A DNA stretch of 64,000 bases. It comes from Deltaproteobacteria bacterium. GTDB lineage: Bacteria > Myxococcota_A > UBA796 > UBA2385. The notes below the pieces were generated by a model. That model had not been told where the DNA came from. It saw only the letters and a list, made by a program, of their open reading frames with translations, and did not search any database. This document shows positions 8,697-16,889 of this stretch, in pieces. A program made the translations under genes and the position numbers. The stretch covers positions 62,001-126,000 of the forward strand of contig JAEUKK010000203.1 of NCBI GenBank assembly GCA_016792625.1, in the 5' to 3' direction. Each line of letters begins with the position of its first letter. Position 1 is the stretch's first letter.

Positions 8697-9626
8697 TTAG
8701 AAGTAGCCTTCGCGCTTCTTCTGCTCCATCGAGCCCTCTTCGTCTTTGTCGATGAGGCGGTTCTGGCGCTCGGACATGCGGGTCAGCATCATCTCTTGGA
8801 TGATCTCGGGCACGTTGCTCGCCTCGGACTCGATGGCCCCCGAGAGCGGGTAGCAGCCCAGCGTGCGGAAGCGCACCACCCGCTGCTCGATCTTGGCGTC
8901 AGGCAGCGCCTTTCGGATGCGGTCGTCGTCGACCATGATCAGCGTGCCGTTCATGTTGATGACCGGGCGCTCTTTGGCGAAGTAGAGCGGCACCACGTCA
9001 ATGTTCTCGAGGTAGATGTACTGCCAGATGTCGAGCTCGGTCCAGTTTGAGAGGGGGAAGGCGCGGATGCTCTCACCCTTCCAAATTTTGCCGTTGTAGA
9101 GGTTCCACAGCTCGGGGCGCTGGCTCTTCGGATCCCACTGGTGGAAGCGGTCACGGAAGCTGTAGATGCGCTCTTTGGCCCGCGACTTCTCTTCTTCGCG
9201 ACGGGCCCCACCAAACGCGGCGTCGTAGCCGTACTTGTTGAGCGCTTGCAGCAGGCCCTGGGTCTTCATCACGTTGGTGTGGACCTGGCTGCCGCTGTCA
9301 AAAGGGTTGACCCCGCGCTGGATGCCGTCTTGGTTGATGTGGATCTGAAGGTTGACCCCGTGCTCTTCCGCGAACTTGGCGCGGAAGGCGTACATCTCTT
9401 GGAACTTCCAGGTCGTGTCGACGTGCAAGAAGGGGAAGGGCGGCTTGCCCGGGTGGAAGGCCTTGATCGCGAGGCGGGCCAGCACCGAGCTGTCTTTGCC
9501 GACGCTGTACAGCATCACCGGGTTGTTGAACTCGGCGGCCACTTCGCGGAAGATGTGGATGGACTCGGCCTCCAACGCCCGCAGGTGGCTGATGGTGGGG
9601 GCGTCGAGCAGCGTGGGGTCAGCCAT
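8697..9626 (-). CDS. cysD: Sulfate adenylyltransferase subunit 2 (CysD)
   Basis: CysD is the catalytic N-type ATP pyrophosphatase subunit of ATP sulfurylase and works with the GTPase CysN encoded next. The 309-aa protein has the usual family length. It shows the PP-loop SVGKDSS (41-47), the HVDTTWKF segment, FGGARREEEKSRAKERIYSFRD split around residues 150-172, and the family's C-terminal E-Q-KKREGYF ending. The ATG at 9626 is chosen because protein similarity starts there; the open frame upstream is not CysD-like. About 118 bp separates it from cysN, both on the minus strand. Confidence 0.96.
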   Translation of the reverse strand: MADPTLLDAPTISHLRALEAESIHIFREVAAEFNNPVMLYSVGKDSSVLARLAIKAFHPGKPPFPFLHVDTTWKFQEMYAFRAKFAEEHGVNLQIHINQDGIQRGVNPFDSGSQVHTNVMKTQGLLQALNKYGYDAAFGGARREEEKSRAKERIYSFRDRFHQWDPKSQRPELWNLYNGKIWKGESIRAFPLSNWTELDIWQYIYLENIDVVPLYFAKERPVINMNGTLIMVDDDRIRKALPDAKIEQRVVRFRTLGCYPLSGAIESEASNVPEIIQEMMLTRMSERQNRLIDKDEEGSMEQKKREGYF

Positions 9627-9924
9627 GATGGGCCTCGGCGAGGGCGGAGCCTCGGGGCAGTGGGGCAGAGATGCAGGGGGCGCGGGGCGGGGCGCGGGGC
9701 GGGCCGCGGCCTCGGCGGCTGAGGACGATGGCCTGCTTGACGTCAGGCTCGTCGATCGCCGACGTGCAGACACCGGGCGACCGGGCCGCGGTGAGCGGCG
9801 GTCTAACCGCTGCCTTCGGCCTGCCCAGCCGGGGCATGCGCGGGTTCCGGCCAACCATTGTCCGCCTTTCGACCGGCCGCCCTCGCAGCCCCTTTCAGGC
9901 CCGCCGGCGCGGCGCGGGGCGGGC
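9627..9924. other. Intergenic region upstream of cysD
   Basis: These 298 bp separate the minus-strand hypothetical gene ending at 9925 from cysD. The stretch should hold the cysD promoter. I saw no convincing -35/-10 pair, riboswitch-like fold, or strong palindrome. Confidence 0.4.
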
Positions 9925-10452
9925 TCAGTCGGCGCGGTGATCGCGCAAGAGCACCGCGGCGAAGCCGAGCGAGGCGGCCCGGTCGGCCCGCAGGGGCGCG
10001 GCGCCGATGCCGGGCGGCGGCGCCATCCACGGGCTGTCGGGGCCACCGGCGGCGAGCAGCTCGTCGCCGCGGTTGGCCGGGCCGGCGAGCTGCAGGGCCT
10101 GGAGCGTGGCCAGACCGAAGGGCTCGGGCCCATCAGCGAGGGGCCCCAGCGCGAGCCCCAGGCCCACCCGGGGCCCGCCGGCGCTCGAGCGGCGCGCGGC
10201 GGCCAAGGCGCAGAGATCAGCGGCCAGCACGATGCCCTCAGCGGCCTGATCGGCGGGCCAGACCCAGAGGGCGTGCTCGGCGCCGACCCGGGCCCGGCGC
10301 GCGCCCCGGGCTTCGGCCAGGGCGCAGCAGGCGTCGATCAGCGCAGTGTTCTCGGCGAGCACGGCGGCGGGGCCGCGCTCATGCAGCCGGTGAGGCAGGC
10401 CCAAGGGGCAGAGCGCCAGGGCCAGGCCGGGTCGGGCCGCGGCGGTGCTCAT
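9925..10452 (-). CDS. Small protein resembling a degenerate class III cyclase domain
   Basis: This 175-aa protein was not recognised with certainty. Its layout recalls a class III adenylate/guanylate cyclase homology domain. A helix-rich start is followed by EHALWVWPAD, where cyclases have a metal-binding Asp and hydrophobic strand. PRVGLGLALG follows, as in the R-x-G-I-x-x-G strand, then FGLATLQALQLAGPA and GDELLAA, as in the usual F-G-x-x-V-N-x-A-x-R and G-x-I-L-x-S segments. The catalytic residues are not preserved, so enzymatic activity is unlikely. The gene starts within the stop codon of the upstream gene (TGATG overlap), so the two are translated together. Confidence 0.5.
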   Translation of the reverse strand: MSTAAARPGLALALCPLGLPHRLHERGPAAVLAENTALIDACCALAEARGARRARVGAEHALWVWPADQAAEGIVLAADLCALAAARRSSAGGPRVGLGLALGPLADGPEPFGLATLQALQLAGPANRGDELLAAGGPDSPWMAPPPGIGAAPLRADRAASLGFAAVLLRDHRAD

Positions 10453-10889
10453 CAGCTCGGGACGCCGAGGTGGCGCTCAATGTCGCGCAGCAGCTGGCTG
10501 GCCGGGCCGTTGCGGCTGGCGCAGAGGCAGCGCTTGTACGCCTTCCACAGCTCGCCCAGAGTGGCGTCAGCGACGAGCTTGTGCTCGTCTTGGCGGGTGT
10601 CGGCGCTGGGCAGAGAGGGGGCCCCCATCGTGCGCCGGCGGAGCAGGGCCCGCACGCTGCGCAAGAAGGCGCCGGTGGCCTCGTCATCGCCGCGGCCCTT
10701 CATGGTCAGAAAGCTCACCCACAGGACGCTCTCGGGCAGGTCAGGGCCCAGCTCGGCCTCAGGCTGGCCGCGGAGCACCCGGCGCAGCGCCCGGTCTGGC
10801 AGCCCGGCGAGGGTGCTCGGATCGGCGATGAGCTGGCTGACGCTCGGGGTGAGCTGGGCGCTGTCCAGCGCTGTGATCGCTGTGCTCAT
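10452..10889 (-). CDS. Hypothetical protein in two-gene operon with cyclase-like gene
   Basis: The 145-aa soluble protein is predicted to be mostly helical, with a polar loop in the middle and the segment KLVADATLGELWKAYKRC near residue 105. No known family was recognised. The ATG at 10889 has AGGAGCACC in front; a GTG four codons upstream is less well placed. The stop codon overlaps the start of the downstream cyclase-like gene. The 500 bp before it are shared with the divergent KAP NTPase gene. Confidence 0.6.
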   Translation of the reverse strand: MSTAITALDSAQLTPSVSQLIADPSTLAGLPDRALRRVLRGQPEAELGPDLPESVLWVSFLTMKGRGDDEATGAFLRSVRALLRRRTMGAPSLPSADTRQDEHKLVADATLGELWKAYKRCLCASRNGPASQLLRDIERHLGVPS

Positions 10890-11391
10890 GGTGCTCCTCA
10901 CTGAATTTTGGTCAGCTGCGGGGGATGTGGGCCACCCCGGTTGAGGTGGGTCGCCGGACGGGGGGAAGGCGACAGGGGAGGGGAGAGCGGGGGGTCTGAC
11001 CTGGGCTCGGGCCGCGGCGCCGCGTGGGCGGCGGCCCTTGGCCGGTGAGCGTCTGCGAGCTTCTCGTCGAAAGTGTTGGATATAGGCGGATGTCGGCGTG
11101 TTGGCTGTCTTGATGGTCGTAGACTACCACGCGCCGGTGTCGGCTCTGTCACCTGCTTGTCAACGGGGTGTGTGAACCGCCGTTCAGTGCAGAGCGTGCT
11201 TCTGCACGTTGTTGTGGTGGTGGGGTGCGCGGCGGGGCGCCGCTGGCCGGTCCCGCCGCGCAGGCCCGGGCTCGGCCTCAACTCTGGGCGGGGCCGCCCG
11301 ATACCGGCCGCGTCGGCTCGGGCGCAGGACCCTCCGGCGACCCCGGGCCCGGGGCCGCGGCGGGGCGCAGTCCGGGGTGGAGGAGGGGGAG
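10890..11391. other. Divergent intergenic region
   Basis: These 502 bp lie between the minus-strand hypothetical operon and the plus-strand KAP NTPase gene, so they should hold promoters for both. The middle (about 11055-11220) is less GC-rich than its surroundings, as expected for promoters. It contains a perfect 7-bp inverted repeat, annotated separately. No coding region is convincing here. Confidence 0.45.
11187..11207. promoter_or_regulatory. Inverted repeat, candidate operator
   Basis: GTGCAGA and TCTGCAC form perfect 7-bp arms separated by 7 nt. The total length and spacing fit a binding site for a dimeric regulator in the shared upstream region. No T-run follows, so it does not look like a terminator. 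The regulator is unknown. Confidence 0.3.
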
Positions 11392-12627
11392 ATGGACGAC
11401 GCCCGGTGGGCCATCGGTGCCCAGGAGGACGTGATCGGCATGGACCGGCTCGCCCGGTCGCTGCTGCGGTTGGTCGCGCGCATGGCGCCGGCGAGCATGA
11501 TCGCGCTGCACGGCGCCCCGGGCAGCGGCAAAGATGAGCTGCTGCGGCGCATCGGCTGGCTGATCGCCCAGGGTCGCCAGCGTGGGCCCGAGACGATCGC
11601 CGGCCTGCTGCCCAACGTCGTCTGGTTCGACGCGTGGCGGTGGAGCAAGCAGGGCGCCCCCGGCGCCGGCCTCGTCGCCGCGGTGATCCAGGCCGCCGAG
11701 GCCCCGGCCAGCCACCGCGAGCAGGGCCGCAAGCTGCTCGAGCTGATCACGCGGCTGCGCCTCGACGGGCAGGCCGCCGAGGGGGGCGGGGTCGTGTTCA
11801 GCGGCTCGCCCGACCCGGTCATCGAGCTGGGCCGGGGCTTCCGCGCGCTGATCGACGCCGTGCGCGGCAACCGCGCTGGTCGCCTCGTCGCCCTGGTCGA
11901 CGGCCTCGACCTGCTCACCCCGGCCTTGCGCTGGCAGGTGATGGACGCCTGCAGGCTGCTCCTCGGCGAGGGCGCCGACATCACGCTGCTGTTCAGCGTC
12001 GGGCGTGAGGCCGCGCTCGACGCCATGACCTACCCCCATGGTGAGCTGCCCGCGGCCTCGGCGGCCCGCGCCTTCGACGATCTCGTCGACCTCACCATCA
12101 CGGTGCCCAACCTCGACGTGCGCCGCATCACCTCGCTGCTGCGCGACGCGGTGGGTCCGGCCGAGGGTTCGCTGCGCCGCGCCTTTGGACCCGAGGCCTT
12201 CAACGGGCTGTCCGCTGCGGCTGCCCACCGCCCGCTGGGCAGCCCGCGCTTCCTTCGCCGCCTGGCCCTGCGCGCCGTGATGCTCGCCGAGTACGCCACA
12301 GAGGTGCGCAGCAACCGCAACCTCACCGAGGCGCAGTGGGCCTGGGTGATCATCTCCGAGCGCTGGCCCGAGTTCCGGCGCTTCATGATCCGCGGCGGGC
12401 GGCAGCGCTGGGTCGAGCTCTCGGCCGCCATGCAGCAGCTCGCCGAAGACGGTCGCCCGAGCGCCGCGGGCCGCCCCGGGCCGATGGCGGTGCGCAGCGG
12501 CGTGACCAGCTGGCTCGACGATGACCTCATCCTCGCCAGCTACCTACGCCTGCACGCCGAGGGCTTCGAGCAAGACAGCGAGGGCATCTTCTGGCTCGAG
12601 AACCTCATGCTCTCGGCGGGGCTATAG
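11392..12627 (+). CDS. KAP family P-loop NTPase
   Basis: The 411-aa protein is a STAND-like P-loop NTPase of the KAP type. Walker A is GAPGSGKDE (41-49). The KAP-typical strand NVVWFDAWRW (75-84) follows, and Walker B is LVALVDGLD (165-173). After it come a sensor-like region around LLFSVGREAALDAM and a helical C-terminus. Many KAP proteins have transmembrane helices inserted between Walker A and B; none is evident here, so it is probably cytoplasmic. Members are linked to membrane-associated complexes and, for PifA, to phage exclusion; its role here is unknown. The start has a strong GGAGGAGGGGGAG ribosome binding site. Confidence 0.8.
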   Translation: MDDARWAIGAQEDVIGMDRLARSLLRLVARMAPASMIALHGAPGSGKDELLRRIGWLIAQGRQRGPETIAGLLPNVVWFDAWRWSKQGAPGAGLVAAVIQAAEAPASHREQGRKLLELITRLRLDGQAAEGGGVVFSGSPDPVIELGRGFRALIDAVRGNRAGRLVALVDGLDLLTPALRWQVMDACRLLLGEGADITLLFSVGREAALDAMTYPHGELPAASAARAFDDLVDLTITVPNLDVRRITSLLRDAVGPAEGSLRRAFGPEAFNGLSAAAAHRPLGSPRFLRRLALRAVMLAEYATEVRSNRNLTEAQWAWVIISERWPEFRRFMIRGGRQRWVELSAAMQQLAEDGRPSAAGRPGPMAVRSGVTSWLDDDLILASYLRLHAEGFEQDSEGIFWLENLMLSAGL

Positions 12628-12642
12628 GCGGCGGGGGGTGCT

Positions 12643-12864
12643 GTGGATCAAGGCGGCGAGGGATCGCGGGGCTGGGCGGGGCTGGCCGCCCGGCTGCTCA
12701 TCGGCGGCGGGCGGCGCGCGGCGGCGGTCTTGCCGGCCCGGGTGCTGCGCCGCGCTGAGGATCGCCTGTTCTACGCCATCTTCCACGTGACGCGGGTGAC
12801 CAACGACGCCTATGGCTGGCGCCCGCCCGCGCCCGACCGACCCCCGGCCGAGGGCACCGATTAG
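12643..12864 (+). CDS. Small hypothetical protein
   Basis: This 73-aa basic protein has a GTG start 16 bp after the KAP NTPase stop and a GGGGGGTGCT stretch before it. It contains the segment LFYAIFHVTRVTNDAYGW (about 42-59) and a Pro-rich end. No family was recognised. Its tight position between the NTPase and pyrF on the same strand suggests co-transcription. It could be a chance frame, but the spacing favours a real gene. Confidence 0.5.
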   Translation: MDQGGEGSRGWAGLAARLLIGGGRRAAAVLPARVLRRAEDRLFYAIFHVTRVTNDAYGWRPPAPDRPPAEGTD

Positions 12865-12883
12865 CCGGGCCGCAGGAGGGCCC

Positions 12884-13804
12884 ATGCCGCCCGTCAGCCC
12901 GCCCATTCCCTTCGGAGATCGCCTCGCCGCCGCTGTAGAGGCGCTCGGCGCCCCGCTGGCGGTCGGCCTCGATCCGCACCTGCCCCTGCTGCCGGCGGCG
13001 ATCCGCGCCCGCTTCGAGGGCCTCGACGGGGCGGCCCGGCGCGCGGCGGCCGCCGCGGCGGTCAAGGCCTGGTCCATCGATGTGATTGACGCGCTGGTCG
13101 GTCAATGCGCGGCGGTCAAGCTGCAGGCGGCCTTCTACGAGCAGCTGGGCTGGGCCGGCGCGCAGGCCCTCGAGGCCAGCTGCGCCCACGCCCGCGCGAA
13201 GGGCCTGCTGGTCATCCTCGACGCCAAACGCGGCGACATCGACACCACCGCCGAGGCCTACGCCGCGGCGGCGCTCGACCCCGAGGGGCCGCACGGGGCC
13301 GACGCGGTGACCGTCTCGCCCTGGATGGGCATGGACACCCTCGAGCCCTTCCTTCGCCGCTGTGTGGCCCACGGCGCCGGAGTCTTCGCGCTCGTGCGCA
13401 CGAGCAACCCAGGCAGCGGCCTGCTGCAGACCCCGGGGGGCGCGGCGCTTCGGCTCGCCCAGGCCCTGCACACCCGGGGCGAGGTGGATTGGGCCGGCGC
13501 GCGCCTAAGCTCGATCGGGGCGGTGGTGGGCGCGACCATCCCCGTCGACGAGCTCGGGCCCCTGCGGGCGGCCCTGCCCCGGGCCTGGTTCCTCATGCCC
13601 GGGGTCGGCGCGCAGGGCGGCAGCCTCGGCGCGGCCCGGGCGGCGGCGCGGCCCGACGGGCTGGGCGTTCTCCCGGTGGCTTCGCGCTCGGTGCTCTTCC
13701 CGCCGGCGGGGGCGCCCGACCCCGGCGCGGCCTGGGCCGAGGCGGTGGCGGAGCGGGCGGCGGCCCACAAGCGGGCGGCAGCGGCGGCGTGGGGTTGGGG
13801 CTGA
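12884..13804 (+). CDS. pyrF: Orotidine 5'-phosphate decarboxylase
   Basis: PyrF converts OMP to UMP, the last step of de novo pyrimidine synthesis. The 306-aa protein belongs to the longer type 2 group. The catalytic strand LDAKRGDID is at residues 112-120, where the Asp-Lys-Asp-Asp set is expected. The substrate Asp is in VGLDPHLPLLP (about 27-37), and the C-terminal phosphate-binding segment is around PGVGAQGG. The ATG at 12884 has AGGAGGGCCC upstream. It follows a small hypothetical gene on the same strand. Confidence 0.95.
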   Translation: MPPVSPPIPFGDRLAAAVEALGAPLAVGLDPHLPLLPAAIRARFEGLDGAARRAAAAAAVKAWSIDVIDALVGQCAAVKLQAAFYEQLGWAGAQALEASCAHARAKGLLVILDAKRGDIDTTAEAYAAAALDPEGPHGADAVTVSPWMGMDTLEPFLRRCVAHGAGVFALVRTSNPGSGLLQTPGGAALRLAQALHTRGEVDWAGARLSSIGAVVGATIPVDELGPLRAALPRAWFLMPGVGAQGGSLGAARAAARPDGLGVLPVASRSVLFPPAGAPDPGAAWAEAVAERAAAHKRAAAAAWGWG

Positions 13805-13884
13805 ACGGCGTGCAGTAGAGTATTTTGGGGCGGGGGAGGGCCCCCGCAACGCCCCCCGGCGCGGCGCCCGCTCGGGCGCGGCCC

Positions 13885-14772
13885 GTGGGCGGCGGGGGCC
13901 TGCGGCGGGGCAGGCCGCGGGCTACCCTCCCGGGCCTGGAGGCCCCCATCGATCCGCGCCCGGACCTGCAGCCTGCGCTGTTCCCGCTCAGCCCGCGCGT
14001 GCAGAGCCTGCCGCCCGTGGTCGATGTCGGCGATCTCCCCACGCCGGGCGCCGACACCGCCGCCCCGGTCGAGCTGCCCTGGGCGGTCGACCCCGACGGG
14101 CTGGTCCGGCGGCCGCCGCGGGCCCCCATCCCCTGGGACTTCTTGCCCGCGCCCCTGGTGCTCATCGATCTCGAGACCACCGGGGTGAACCCGCGCCGCG
14201 ACCGGATCATCGAGATCGCGGCGATCCGCTACGAGCCGGGCCAGCCCACGCTGCTGCTCGACAGCCTCGTGCGCACCGAGGGCCTCGAGGTCGGCCCCAC
14301 GCATGTGCACGGCATCGTGCCCGAGATGCTCGCCGACGCGCCCACCTTCGCCGAGCTGCTGCCCGCCCTGCGCGCCGTTGCCGAGGGCGCGACCATGGTC
14401 GCGCACAACGCCAGCTTCGAGCACGGTTTTCTCACCGCCGAACTCGACCGGGCCGGCGGGGCCTGGGGCCTGCCGCGCCTGTGCACCGTGCGCCTGAGCC
14501 AGCGCCTGCACAGCGATCGGCCCAAGCGGGGCGGTCACCGCCTGGGTGAGCTTGCCCGCCACTACAGCGTGCCGGTCGTGGCCGCCCACCGCGCGCTCGG
14601 CGACGTGGTGATGATGGCCCACCTGCTCATCCGCATGCTCGGGGGTTTTGGCTTCCCCGAGCAGCTGCCGCGCTTGGTCTTGGGCGAGGTGCGGCCGGCC
14701 TCGGCCCTGCCCCGCTGGCCCGCTGAGATTGGCGCGCCTGTGCGTACCTTGCGTAGGGGGCCCCTGGCCTGA
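13885..14772 (+). CDS. DEDDh 3'-5' exonuclease (DnaQ-like)
   Basis: This protein has the complete DEDDh set of the DnaQ/RNase T superfamily: Exo I DLETTG (95-100), Exo II HNASFE (174-179), and Exo IIIe HRALGD (235-240). Such enzymes remove nucleotides from DNA or RNA 3' ends using two metals. It is a free-standing domain with a roughly 90-residue Pro-rich N-terminal extension and a short C-terminal tail. The start is uncertain. I used a GTG at 13885; no strong ribosome binding site is visible, and a later GTG at 13999 or an upstream TTG is possible. The exonuclease domain itself is certain. Confidence 0.85.
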   Translation: MGGGGLRRGRPRATLPGLEAPIDPRPDLQPALFPLSPRVQSLPPVVDVGDLPTPGADTAAPVELPWAVDPDGLVRRPPRAPIPWDFLPAPLVLIDLETTGVNPRRDRIIEIAAIRYEPGQPTLLLDSLVRTEGLEVGPTHVHGIVPEMLADAPTFAELLPALRAVAEGATMVAHNASFEHGFLTAELDRAGGAWGLPRLCTVRLSQRLHSDRPKRGGHRLGELARHYSVPVVAAHRALGDVVMMAHLLIRMLGGFGFPEQLPRLVLGEVRPASALPRWPAEIGAPVRTLRRGPLA

Positions 14773-14794
14773 GCGCCAGCACCGCGGACCCCGA

Positions 14795-15103
14795 TCAGGG
14801 GTAGAGCTGATCGACCAAGGCGCGCATGTGCTCGGCCTGCTCATCTTCGCTGGCCAAGCACACCTCGTAGCTGAGGGCGCGCTCGGGGGGCACCCGGGTC
14901 ACCCGCCCGGGCACCGCCTCGGGCCACCGGGGGTCGGGGATCACGATCAGCACGTCGCCCGGGCAGTCGGTCACCGGCCGCACCAGCCCGAGGTACTTCT
15001 CGCCGTCGCGGTCGATGAGCAGAATGTGGTGGCGCTTGAGCATCTGCAGGTTCAAGAAGACCTGCTGCCCGAGCTCTCGTTTGAAGATCTTGAGGTGCCC
15101 CAT
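14795..15103 (-). CDS. Conserved-looking hypothetical protein
   Basis: The 102-aa protein begins MGHLKIFKRELG and has an alternating strand pattern (HHILLIDRDGEKYLGLV, then VLIVIPDP) that suggests a small beta-barrel, followed by an acidic helical end. I do not recognise the family. The ATG has GGAGGGACGG in front of it. The gene is convergent with the exonuclease gene, 22 bp away. Confidence 0.65.
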   Translation of the reverse strand: MGHLKIFKRELGQQVFLNLQMLKRHHILLIDRDGEKYLGLVRPVTDCPGDVLIVIPDPRWPEAVPGRVTRVPPERALSYEVCLASEDEQAEHMRALVDQLYP

Positions 15104-15445
15104 CCCGTCCCTCCCGCAGGTGCGCGGCCAGCGGGGGCCGCACGACCGGCGCGCCCTCTCTGACGTCAATGTCGGGCATCGGCCGCAGGCGCCGAACCTG
15201 TCGGCGAAGCGCGGCGCGCCAGCCCACCTGGGCCCCGCGCGGGGGCAAGCCGCGCTGGTGTCGCGCGTCGCGCGGCTGCTGGTGGCCTTCCTCGCAGATT
15301 GCAAATTTTCTGTGTCACGCGGGTGACCGCGTGCTCTATGGTGGGGGTGCGAGCGGGATCTTGGATCTCGCCCCAGCGCCGACGGGCCGGCGTCCCCTGC
15401 TCCTCTCGCGCCGGCGCGCCGGCGCAGCACTTCACCGGAGGTCTC
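15104..15445. other. Divergent intergenic region upstream of lipoprotein gene
   Basis: These 342 bp separate two divergent genes. A local AT-richer patch around 15297-15313 (GATTGCAAATTTTC) stands out against the GC-rich background and may be part of the promoter for the lipoprotein gene. A strong palindrome lies immediately after it and is annotated separately. Confidence 0.4.
15316..15333. promoter_or_regulatory. Perfect palindrome, candidate operator
   Basis: CACGCGG and CCGCGTG form perfect 7-bp arms around a GTGA centre, directly next to an AT-rich patch and 112 bp before the lipoprotein start. The arrangement is that of an operator over or next to a promoter. The regulator is unknown. 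Confidence 0.4.
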
Positions 15446-16306
15446 ATGAACACCCGCACCCTGCTCCCGCTCCTCTCGTTGACCATCGCCTGCTCCTCGG
15501 CGGGCAACTTTGAGGGCAAGCTCGTCGACGGCATGACCGGCCAGCCCCGGGCCGACCTCGTGGTGCTCGGCAAAGCCCCCGACAGCAGCGACATGGCCTG
15601 TCAGATCGTCGAGGGCAAGACCGACGCCAGCGGTGTTTTCCGCTTCCCCAAGACCTGTAAGGGCGCCAACTACACCCTTGAGGTCAAAGACAAGACGCTG
15701 CTGCTCGCCGATGCGCCCAAGGTCGAGGGCGGGGTCAAGAGCACCGGCCCGGTCGAGATCAAGGCCTGGCGCGCCCCGGCGGGCGACGGCGTCTCGACCC
15801 TCAAAGACGACAAGCTCGGCAACGTGGCCTCGCGGTCGGCGCTCAAGCGCGACGAGAAGGTCAAGGGCAGCGAGACGGTGGCCCTGTTCACCAAAGAGAA
15901 GTTCAAGACCCCCACGACCATCGAAGACGGCGGCTACCTCGTCATCGCGGGCAAAGACCTCAACGGCAAGCTCAAGATCGAGCCCATCGTGCCCGCCGCT
16001 GGTGTGGTCACCTTCGAGAGCGGCAACACGCTCGAGAACCACGTCTTCGTGGGCCTGCGCTTCGCTGCCGATGGCCTGAGCGCCGAGCCGGTCGCCGCCC
16101 AGCTCGACAACGCCGCGGTCAAGACCCTGACCGTGGGCAACACGGTGGTGCGCTACATCCCGACCAGCGCGCTGCCCAACGGCCAGTACGCGCTGTACTC
16201 CGAGGGTGACAAAGAGGCGCTGGTCGTGCAGCTCGGCAAGGCTGAGGCGACCGGCACCGCCGCTGCGCCGCCGGCCGAGGGCGCCGCTGCTCCTGCCACG
16301 CCCTGA
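15446..16306 (+). CDS. Lipoprotein with carboxypeptidase-regulatory-like domain
   Basis: The 286-aa protein has a short lipoprotein signal with lipobox TIAC (Cys16). Residues about 21-75 look like a carboxypeptidase-regulatory/CnaB-like beta-sandwich: GKLVDGMTGQP, a DASGVFRF strand, and YTLEV. The rest is beta-rich and rich in Lys/Asp, with repeated TFESGNT- and TLTVGNT-like strands, and ends in an Ala/Pro tail. It is probably a surface or periplasmic lipoprotein of unknown role. The ATG at 15446 has CCGGAGGTCTC upstream. Confidence 0.7.
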   Translation: MNTRTLLPLLSLTIACSSAGNFEGKLVDGMTGQPRADLVVLGKAPDSSDMACQIVEGKTDASGVFRFPKTCKGANYTLEVKDKTLLLADAPKVEGGVKSTGPVEIKAWRAPAGDGVSTLKDDKLGNVASRSALKRDEKVKGSETVALFTKEKFKTPTTIEDGGYLVIAGKDLNGKLKIEPIVPAAGVVTFESGNTLENHVFVGLRFAADGLSAEPVAAQLDNAAVKTLTVGNTVVRYIPTSALPNGQYALYSEGDKEALVVQLGKAEATGTAAAPPAEGAAAPATP

Positions 16307-16391
16307 GCGCCCGCGCCGCAACCTTAGCTGCGGTGCCGAGCGGGCCGCCGCTGATCGTCCACAGGGGTGGGGTCAGCGGCGGACTCACTTT

Positions 16392-16424
16392 TGCGGGGGA
16401 GCCGGGGGGAGCCGGGGGGAGCCC
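16392..16424. repeat. Short tandem decamer repeat
   Basis: GCCGGGGGGA is repeated twice in tandem (16401-16420), flanked by a degenerate copy on the left and GCCCC on the right, between two convergent genes. No function is visible. Confidence 0.4.
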
Positions 16425-16589
16425 CGCGCCCGGTCGACCGGCGCGCGCCGCGCAGCGGCGGTCGCGCGGCGACCAAGCACGCGCGGGCGGGGAGCCCGGC
16501 CCCCCGGGCCGGCGCCCCGCACGGGCACGCGTGCGCGCGCAGAGGGCGGCCGCAGGCGCCCGAGTCGCCCGAATCGCCCGCCTTGAAGC

Positions 16590-16889
16590 TCAGCTCTTGT
16601 CGGTGAAGGCGCCGAATTCTTGGCGGCCGATCCACTCGGGGAAGCCGGTGCCCATGTTGAAGCCGGCCCAGTTGCGGCTGATGCGCGCGACGAAGACCTT
16701 GTCGACGCTGCGCTCGGGCACGTGCTGCTTGAGCAGGTCGCGGATCTGGCGGGCGTTGTTGTTGGTCTGCAGCAGCCAGGTGTCGCCGAGGCGGTTGGAC
16801 CAGTTGCCCAGGCCCTTGATCTCGGCCTCGAGCTTCTCTTTGACGGCGCTGTCGTTGGAGCGGAGGTCGAGGGCGATCATGAACATCAT
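16590..16889 (-). CDS. Small Cas2-like ('SinR family') ferredoxin-fold protein
   Basis: This 99-aa protein begins with a hydrophobic strand MMFMIALDL. It then shows the pattern LGNWSNRLGDTWLLQT, ARQIRDLL, VDKVFVARISRNWAGF and a final PEWI. That matches short solitary proteins often labelled SinR family, which share the Cas2/VapD-type ferredoxin fold. Nuclease activity has not been generally shown for these solitary forms. No CRISPR array or other cas gene is nearby. The start could be either of two adjacent ATG codons (16889 or 16886), with GGAG upstream. Confidence 0.65.
   Translation of the reverse strand: MMFMIALDLRSNDSAVKEKLEAEIKGLGNWSNRLGDTWLLQTNNNARQIRDLLKQHVPERSVDKVFVARISRNWAGFNMGTGFPEWIGRQEFGAFTDKS

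Noticed and set aside
16316..16333. CCGCA...TGCGG hairpin after the 15446 lipoprotein gene as a terminator
   Set aside because: It is a five-base stem with no T-run; such stems are frequent by chance at this GC content.
16590..16889. CRISPR-Cas locus suggested by the Cas2-like protein
   Set aside because: No regularly spaced repeats and no cas1, cas3 or effector gene are in the window.
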